This document shows, piece after piece, positions 57,429 through 64,000 of a DNA stretch of 64,000 bases (its first letter is position 1; every line of letters starts with the position of its first letter). The notes under the pieces are model-generated. The model made no database searches. It saw nothing but the letters and a program-made list of their open reading frames with translations, and was not told the origin of the DNA. The stretch is from assembly GCA_934045905.1 (NCBI GenBank), contig OW203762.1:43487411-43551410 (forward strand), written 5' to 3'. Position numbers and translations under genes: made by a program. This DNA comes from Leuctra nigra (lineage: Eukaryota; Arthropoda; Insecta; Plecoptera; Leuctridae).

Positions 57429-58714
57429 TACAAACTAACATGAAAAGTGTACCTAACTACCAGCTCTTGGTTTCAATGTTTCCTCAACAAATTGTATCAC
57501 TATATCCGAACTCTTTGTAAAAGCTAGTGTTTTCCCTTTTAAGCGTATTAGTGCTAGAGCATACATACAAAACCTACTGCTATAAACTCCTCATGGGCAA
57601 GAGGACTGCATCAATTTTAATGGTGGCCACATACATTATGTTGAGGACCATCCAGGACAAAGTTGACTCTTGCCTTGAAAAGACTTGGCTGGCTTCCAGT
57701 ACTCTAAAATAGACCTCACAGCTCAAGCACTCCAACACGCATGGCTGATGGATTCGATTCAGATGCACCAGGAAGAATCCTCTACTTTTCAACATTGATT
57801 ATTGATATCTTAAGCAACGAGATAGATACATATGTACAAATATAATAGTACTCCATTTTTAATAGTATATTATTAAGCTCTTATAAAGAGTACATCAACA
57901 TCTAAGCTTGAGGAAGCCTGCTCCATCAATAGTTGGTCATCTCTAGTATGAACGAGTTCGATTGAAATTTTAAATTGTATCCTTTATCGTGAAAATTCGT
58001 AGTCTTGAATTAAATGCCATCATCATACTTGATTAAACTAAGATTAAAGACTTTTTGGTACCAGTATTTCTATTTATCGAAAATGGTTTTATACACTCAT
58101 TGAAATATCTATAAGTAATAGTTAAGATTAAATCACTTATTGACTATATAGATGTACTTATGATGCACACGTACATTTGTGAGATTTACATCACTGTGAG
58201 GAGTAAACTATATTATGATAATAATCCTAAATTTACATTTCGAAAGTGAACTATCTGTAGAATATTAACATACAATACAAATAGGAGATATGACATAGAT
58301 TTGAAAACTAAATGGTTAGCTAGGAAACAGATTAACAGAAAGAACATATGATTGTTAATTAAACAAATAGCTCTAAGTGATCATTAATCATGAATCATGA
58401 ATCAATACTGGACTCAACTATCCAAGGAACAGGCTGCTTGAAAGTAGTCACTGTGAAAAGTGCACTTAAGAAAGTTGGATTTCAGGTCACTGCTAAATCC
58501 AACACTACTTGCCCTCAAACCAAATTGAAATGAATCCTGCGCTCACTCCATAACTACGTAAATAATGGTGAGGCAGGATAGGGCTAGAGTCTACAAAACA
58601 CTACACTAGAGTAGTATCTAGTACGGACACTTCCTCTGCAACAAGATTCGGTTTCGACTGTCACACTTAGGAGTGTCTTCTAACGACAGGATGTACACGT
58701 GTCGTAACTGCGTC

Positions 58715-58852
58715 TTATCTCTTGACCAGACGCTCTCTGTCGCCGTCAAGAACTTCTCCAACTGTCCACTCGGGATCGTTAGGATCATCACCTTCTCCTG
58801 GTACAGAGTCGGTTGAGTCCGAGGTTGGCGACACTGGCTGGCTTTCAGGGGT
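58715..58852 (-). CDS. nsl1: NSL1 terminal coding exon
   Basis: Acceptor TATTTCAG before 58852. It encodes TPESQPVSPTSDSTD..., an acidic stretch and DPEWTVGEVLDGDRERLVKR, then TAA at 58715-58717. Confidence 0.85.
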   Translation of the reverse strand, partial: TPESQPVSPTSDSTDSVPGEGDDPNDPEWTVGEVLDGDRERLVKR

Positions 58853-61800
58853 CTGAAATACATACAAGGTTCAGACATAGATCACAACTTAAAAATTCAT
58901 TCGAAAGCCTAATGCACCAAAACACATAAAACAATTAATAATTACTTGTCAATACACAACAATGTACTAATGTTGTGTTGTCCAAACCAAAAACTTTACT
59001 CTAACCAACTCAACTCTCATACACTGTCAATGCATCCAGTAACACAGAACAGTACAACATAACAAGGAAATCGCTCTGTATAGTACGAAGTTTGTATTGC
59101 ATGAGAGTTGGTATGCGTTTGCAAGATTCTGTTCTACAGATATTGTAAAGACCGAACAATAATCTGTACCTCAACATGGAACAAGATGATAGCAGTTGTA
59201 TTGGCAGAAAACTCACAGGTTCAGGTGTTTCCGGTACAGATTGCAGCTTGGGCATGAACTTCTTGGGCAGTTCAAGAACCGGCTGGATTACTTGTTCCTC
59301 CGGCCTGGACTTCAAGATCCGTTCCATAAGCTCATCGGGGATCGGAAACTGCCTCTGCTCGAACGGAGATACCTGTATAACACATTAGAAATGCATCAGT
59401 CAATACAGGATAAGAAGAATTAGTAAAAAATTAGCTCGATTATAAAATCAACAAATATCGGATACATCAGCACAAATATCAAAATGATATCACAGCGCAG
59501 ATAATAGGAAATATTTACTTTATTGGCCACATGCTCAAAAGACGTTGCATCAGCAAGTACATAGATATTTGCAGATGTCAGTCAACACCACAAGACGGTG
59601 TGCTAATTGTCTGATGGACGGAATCCAATAGACTCTGCATACTTGCGCCGATAACTCTTCAAGAAGTTTTTGGCTTGATAACTCTTCAAGAAGTTTTTGG
59701 CTGGAGGCAATATGTAGGTAGGTTACTGTAGAATCATGGGCTCTTAGCTAGTATCAATTTAGGTTTAGACTTCGGTGGTTATAAACAGAGACAGCGCCAA
59801 GAAATTTTACTTGTGAGTGGTGATCTATTTACTTTGGGTAGGCACGCACATTTTGCAAAGTTTAACATTATGTATTTGACATTTGAAAAGGTAAATGAAA
59901 CATTAAAAATAGGCCAAGGCTCGAGTTGGGCTGTAGCGCCATCGAAGAAGAAGATTTGACATTTGACAGGTAAATGAAACATTAAAAATAAAAAAAATTA
60001 AAAATACAGTGGAACCTCTTTAGTACGTTTTTGAAGGGAGGTGAAGCGTGGACCATGTCAGCAAAGATTACAGAAATGTTGGACGTATTTGAGAGAAGGA
60101 TGTTGAGGAGAATTTATGGGCCTGTGAATGATGGAGGCACATGGAGGACTCGATACAACTTCGAGCTCTATGAACTGTACAAAGAACCTCGGCTCTCCTC
60201 ATACATCAAGCTGCAGCGACTGCGATGGGCAGGACACGTCGAGAGAATGTCGGATAACAGAGTTCCGAGAAGGACACTGGACGGACAACCAGGCGGGAAA
60301 AGACCGGTGGGAAAACCAAGACTGAGGTGGAAAGATAATGTAGAGAAGGACGCAGTAGAGATACTAGGTCTAAGGAACTGGAGAAGGATTGCTAAGGAGA
60401 GGGATGTCTGGAGGCAGAAGATAGGGGAGGCCAAGGCTCGAGTTGGGCTGTAGCGCCATCGAAGAAGAAGATTTGACATTTGAAAAGGTAAATGAAACAT
60501 TAAAAATAAAAGAAAATAAAAAATACAGTGGAACCTCTTTAGTACGTTTTTGAAGGGACCAGGATTAAAAACGCAGTACTACAGTAAAAAATGAACTGTA
60601 TAGAAACAATTTAACATGCGTTTTATGGGTTGGGGGCCCTTGGAAAAAACCGTAACAAGGGTGAAAAACGTATTAAGGAGAAACGTACTAAGGAGGTTCC
60701 ACGTATTACATTTAATTTCTTTTTTAGGGAGGAGATGATTTTAAATGGGCACATGCACACTCCTGGCACCTTCCCTGCATATAAAACCAGACTCACTATA
60801 ATAAATATATGTACCTTAATAATCAACGTAACTATGATGCGTTACTAGAAAACGGCCATGATTTGAAGTTGCGGAGGAAGCCTACAACTGCCAAGGTTTA
60901 ATGAGATGGCGGTGGTCACCATGCCCATCAAAATGTATATCGAGTAGGTAGGTATATAAGACCTGGTTCATGTAGGATCAGTCAGCTCACCTCCAAGGTG
61001 ATGTCTGGCGACGACGTTCTGAACAGCTCTTCCCTCTCCCTCGGCCACCGAGACTGAGACACTGTGCGACGGCGACTGAGCATGGCCTGAGCCTGCGCCA
61101 GGTTGCCGTCAGTGTCGCTCGTTGTGACGGGCTGTGGGGTTGCCGGTGGAGACGCCATGGGCGACCCAGTGCAGCTCTCGCGACCCTGATCCAACATGTT
61201 GGCAGGGGACATGGGATCTACCACCAAGAGAGAAGGCCATTAGACATGGATATAAAGATGAAACAACTCATGGACAAAGACCTCCAAAGTCTAGTGTTGT
61301 ATTGTAAGCCAATTTTCGTTCTGATAACTTTATTTAACATACTATGAATTAAATTAAAAGACTTAACAATAAAAGCATCATTATGCAAAATTGAAATATA
61401 TTAACTCAAGAATGAGTATTGACTTAGGAAGTAGCAATCAATCATTATAATCAACCATAATCTAAAGAGGATGCTATTAAAGGCAAATAAATACCATTGT
61501 AAGTCAACCAAGCAATCTTAAAACGATGCAGTCTGTCCAATCATGAACATTTTTCTCATCTTGGATTATTCTTGGATGATAATAACAGATGGTAGTAGGT
61601 ACATACCTATTAATTACCTACCGTACAACTTATGTGTGAAATAGGTCACTGCAGCCTCTTATGGAATGACCTTGGCTTATTTTGGCTTATTTCGTATTTC
61701 AATGTTTGTATTGAGTTGTCTTGTCTATTATAATTAATCCAAGATTAGCTCTTGAAGTTTTAAAGTAGTTAATAAAGTTGTTTTATTTATCGCAAGACAA

Positions 61801-63646
61801 GTAATAGCATGGATGTAGTAGGTAAACTAAAATATCACGTGATAAGCCAGACTATGATATTTATTAAGATAGTGCTGTATACTTGCCAGGAGTGTTAGCG
61901 CCGCTGCTTTCCGCCAAGCTGTCAGTGCGGCGCTGAGCTCGGCCACGCATCAGCGTCGGGAGCTTGATGCACGTGCTGAACTTCTTCTTCTCCTCTGCCA
62001 GGCACTTCTCATGGCGCTGTGCAATTGCTTCATCACTGCAGTCTTCCAACTGCAAGCAGAGAACACAAAACAATCAAAACCTGAACAACAATTTTAGGTA
62101 AAGATATCGATGGGAAGTTTTCTTTAGAAAGTGATTTGTCAACATCCGATATTATTAAGTCAAACTCATATGGTTTTATGTATGCAACACTTCAAGTTAA
62201 AGATAACCGGAGCCTGTGGTAAAACAGCATTACCTATTCTCAAGAAAAATACAACAGAATAGTCCTATAAGTCTAAATCTCCCATGGACTGTAAGTAATT
62301 AATTCACATTACAACTGGCTTAGGCCGGGTAGGACCAACTTTGGATTAGCTAACTATCGATAGTTAGTGAGCAGTTAACCAATGAATCCAGTTGGCGCGA
62401 ATTCCACAGCCAATGGGATTCACAAACATCCACTAACTATCGATAATTAACTTAATCCAATTTTGGTCCTACCCGGCCTTAGTAAAATTAAATTCCTAAC
62501 TATTGCCTAACTATTGTAGAGAAATTAACTATTTGACACAGCACAATACTCCCAACAAAACCTAACATCTTATTCATTGTCTCCACCTTTGTTCCACAAT
62601 AAATAATAAAGATCTGCCTATAAGTGTATACCTATTTCAAATCTTCCCCTTCTAACACTTACCAGGGCAACACCAATTCTAGAAACTACCAATTTTGATT
62701 CCATTTCGGTCGGACATAATTGCAGTAATACTGTTTTAATCGTAGAGAAATGAATTCAGACCAAAATGGGTTTAATCTCTTAGTATGTATATGAATATGA
62801 ATACAAGAATATGCCCAGCACTCACGTCGCTGTCGCCAGTCGACTGCTTGACCCCACCCTTCTCCTTGGCATTGTCTACTTCGGATTCACTTTCATCCAC
62901 CATTCTCCATCTGGAAAACACATTTCATTGGCACCTCAGAAGCAGCTCAACATTCAATAGTGTTTAGTTAGACTAAGCAGAAAGCTAGTCTGGAGTGTAT
63001 AATTTTTAACTTCTGCTCGTACAAAACAGTAAATAGTTTTCTAACACAGTACATTCTCTTTTGATTTTGTAATATTTCCATCAATTATAATTTATCTGGT
63101 AAGCAAATAAACACCGCCCACCACAATGTAATTTCTTTGCAATTCAATTCAGATTGTAAAGCCTAGGCAGATCCATGAACTCTGTGTTTGTAGTGTTGTT
63201 CATTAGTTTCATAGCAAATAAAATACAAATTTCATACTAAAGAGTTATTGTTTGCAAACATATTTTAGCAGTTCTTTTTTTAGTAGTTGTTTTCACTCAC
63301 TTGGGTGTCGGTATCTCCTTGTACGTGATGATCTCAACGCGGGCTGCAGACGAGTAGCTGCGTGGGATAATGATGTTGTCAATGTCATACGAGTTCTCCC
63401 GCTTCCGACGCTCCTTGGCATAGCGTTCCATGGCGCCACAAGGCTCCGGAGAAGGGTGACGGCTACCCCTCGATGGAGCGACCACCCCTTCCTCTGGATA
63501 GTCCGCCGAGTAGCGGTGCTCGTTGAAGGCAACGCCACGCACTCCCGTGGAGCCACTCTTCGAGTTCAGTCTTTGGATAGTATGGTTGTTCTGCTCGTAG
63601 TAGCTCTTCGGCTTACGACCCGCTTTCACCAACGAGCGCCGGATTT
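58715..63646 (-). CDS. nsl1: NSL1/KANSL1 C-terminal half with PEHE domain (6 exons, 5' end outside window)
   Basis: Minus-strand exons 63646-63301, 62910-62826, 62049-61887, 61217-60991, 59372-59217 and 58852-58715 join in consistent phase to about 371 codons. The first encodes a basic linker and the start of a PEHE domain (NSYDIDNIIIPRSY, RVEIITYKEIPTPK, continued as WRMVDE in the next exon), the KAT8/MOF-binding module of MSL1 and KANSL1. LEDCSDEAIAQRHEKCLAEE matches the KANSL1 block after the PEHE domain, and SPFEQRQFPIP its conserved WERRTFPL-like motif. KANSL1 is the scaffold of the nuclear NSL complex that acetylates histone H4 at housekeeping promoters. Because the KANSL1-specific blocks follow, MSL1 is unlikely. 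One intron is GC-AG. The N-terminal exons lie beyond 64000. Confidence 0.9.
59217..59372 (-). CDS. nsl1: NSL1 exon with SPFEQRQFPIP motif
   Basis: Acceptor TGTTATACAG, donor GAACCT|GTGAGT, 52 codons in phase 0. Confidence 0.88.
59874..60558 (+). mobile_element. Two nested RTE-type LINE 3' ends with long target duplications
   Basis: The host sequence ATTTGACATTTGAAAAGG... appears three times (59874-59910, 59954-60039, 60471-60558). Between repeats one and two lies a ~43 bp RTE tail (GGCCAAGGCTCGAGTTGGGC). Between repeats two and three lies a 431 bp RTE fragment (60040-60470) ending in the same tail and GAAGAAGAAG. Both sit in an NSL1 intron (59373-60990), opposite in strand to the gene. Confidence 0.85.
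60046..60453 (+). pseudogene. RTE-clade reverse-transcriptase C-terminal fragment
   Basis: A ~135-codon frame with FERRMLRRIYGP, LRWAGHVERM, GKRPVGKPRLRWKDNVEKD and LGLRNWRRIAKERDVWR. This is the RLRWxGHVxRM ... GRPxxRWxD signature at the end of RTE/BovB-like and related ORFs. 5' truncated, with an intact end. Confidence 0.88.
60526..60703. mobile_element. Pogo/Tc1-like MITE, ~178 bp
   Basis: CAGTGGAACCTCTTTAGTAC at the left and the inverse GTACTAAGGAGGTTCCAC at the right, flanked by TA. The left end is also present at 60006-60039 because it was inside the RTE target duplication. Confidence 0.78.
60991..61217 (-). CDS. nsl1: NSL1 exon, Ser/Pro-rich
   Basis: Acceptor TTGGTGGTAG, donor TTGGAG|GTGAGC. 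It encodes a low-complexity Ser/Thr/Pro/Gln segment with SPMASPPATPQP and REREELFRTSSPDITLE. Confidence 0.88.
61887..62049 (-). CDS. nsl1: NSL1 exon with LEDCSDEAIAQRHEKC block
   Basis: Acceptor CTGCTTGCAG. The donor is CCTG|GCAAGT, a GC donor whose phase 1 fits the next exon exactly, while the neighbouring GT would shift the frame. 54 complete codons. Confidence 0.88.
62323..62478. mobile_element. PIF/Harbinger-like MITE, 156 bp
   Basis: GGCCGGGTAGGACCAACTTT is matched inversely by AATTTTGGTCCTACCCGGCC. Both arms carry ACTATCGATA, and TTA flanks both sides. It is related to 20719-20874. It lies in an NSL1 intron. Confidence 0.85.
62826..62910 (-). CDS. nsl1: NSL1 exon, end of PEHE motif
   Basis: Acceptor TTTTCCAG, donor AGCGAC|GTGAGT. 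It completes the Lys codon, then encodes WRMVDESESEVDNAKEKGG, acidic and likely disordered. Confidence 0.9.
63301..63646 (-). CDS. nsl1: NSL1 exon with PEHE domain start
   Basis: Acceptor TTTTTGTGCAG before 63646 (phase 1); donor CCCAA|GTGAGTG after 63301 (phase 2). It encodes EIRRSLVKAGRKPKSYY..., a Ser/Pro-rich linker and RKRENSYDIDNIIIP. Confidence 0.92.
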
Positions 63647-64000
63647 CTGCACAAAAAGAAATCATGCTACATAGAGAAAAATTAAATGAAGTTAGATTAT
63701 TACCTAAGCGGCTTTCAACATTCTTAACTGACGAAGTTTTATCATAAAATATTAAGTTATAGTGGAGTTTTTCTCTCTATACCTATTTGAAAGTTTCCAT
63801 TGATTTCCACTCAGAATTTGCACAATAGAACAAGTGTTTGTTTTGGCAGGTTGTAAATTTAGAGATGAGCCAGGTATCAAATCATGGGGCACGGAGGGCG
63901 ATTTTTCCTTAGCTGTACATTGATGCCAAATACCACACATTTGAGAGGTATAGAAAGATTCCTTCCTCTTTCCATATTTTAAGAAACATTTGACCATATT
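63647..64000. other. NSL1 intron, continues past window
   Basis: Intronic sequence upstream of the PEHE exon. The short minus-strand ORF at its end has no family motifs. Confidence 0.5.

Noticed and set aside
57527..57795. Coding exon in the 3' flank of NSL1
   Set aside because: Short opposing ORFs on both strands without motifs or splice sites; the stretch is better read as 3' UTR.

Overview
The window is animal nuclear DNA: AT-rich, dense in transposable elements, with intron-containing genes. An aminergic GPCR, an insect-type GMC oxidoreductase and an NSL1/KANSL1 orthologue point to an arthropod, most likely an insect. The species cannot be fixed from this sequence. All gene structures below were built by hand from splice signals, reading-frame continuity and known family motifs; nothing was searched or aligned.

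Three host genes are supported. (1) A plus-strand alpha1-adrenergic/octopamine-type receptor has coding exons at 31488-32405, 46970-47216 and 49968-50227 (474 aa). (2) A minus-strand GMC oxidoreductase lies wholly inside the first receptor intron, with exons at 40767-42287, 37396-37545 and 34928-35131 (624 aa). Its promoter carries two full CRE palindromes. (3) The 3' half of an NSL1/KANSL1 gene, a scaffold of the NSL histone acetyltransferase complex with its PEHE domain, runs on the minus strand from 63646 to 58715. It has six exons, including one GC-AG intron, and its 5' part lies beyond the right edge.

The remainder is mostly mobile DNA. A roughly 5 kb transposon with GC-rich ends occupies 50514-55472, and the right part of a second copy opens the window (1-3201). 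A non-LTR retrotransposon (3202-7420) has ORF1 and ORF2 in the same frame, separated by a single TGA followed by CAATTA. Region 7.4-31 kb has no convincing host exon. It holds two copies of a ~440 bp retroelement with 11 bp target duplications, a hAT-like element (15276-17884) with a degenerate tandem array and a 5S-rRNA-derived SINE, nested hAT-like elements (23496-24913) with a 324 bp tandem duplication, a hAT MITE (25211-25555), several TIR MITEs and long foldback elements. Foldbacks also lie in receptor intron 1, one ending about 22 bp before receptor exon 2.

The most interesting observations are the in-frame leaky-stop arrangement of the LINE, the antisense gene nested in the receptor intron, the alpha1-adrenergic-like character of that receptor, the 5S-derived SINE, a template-switch palindrome private to one transposon copy, and nested RTE insertions with very long target duplications.
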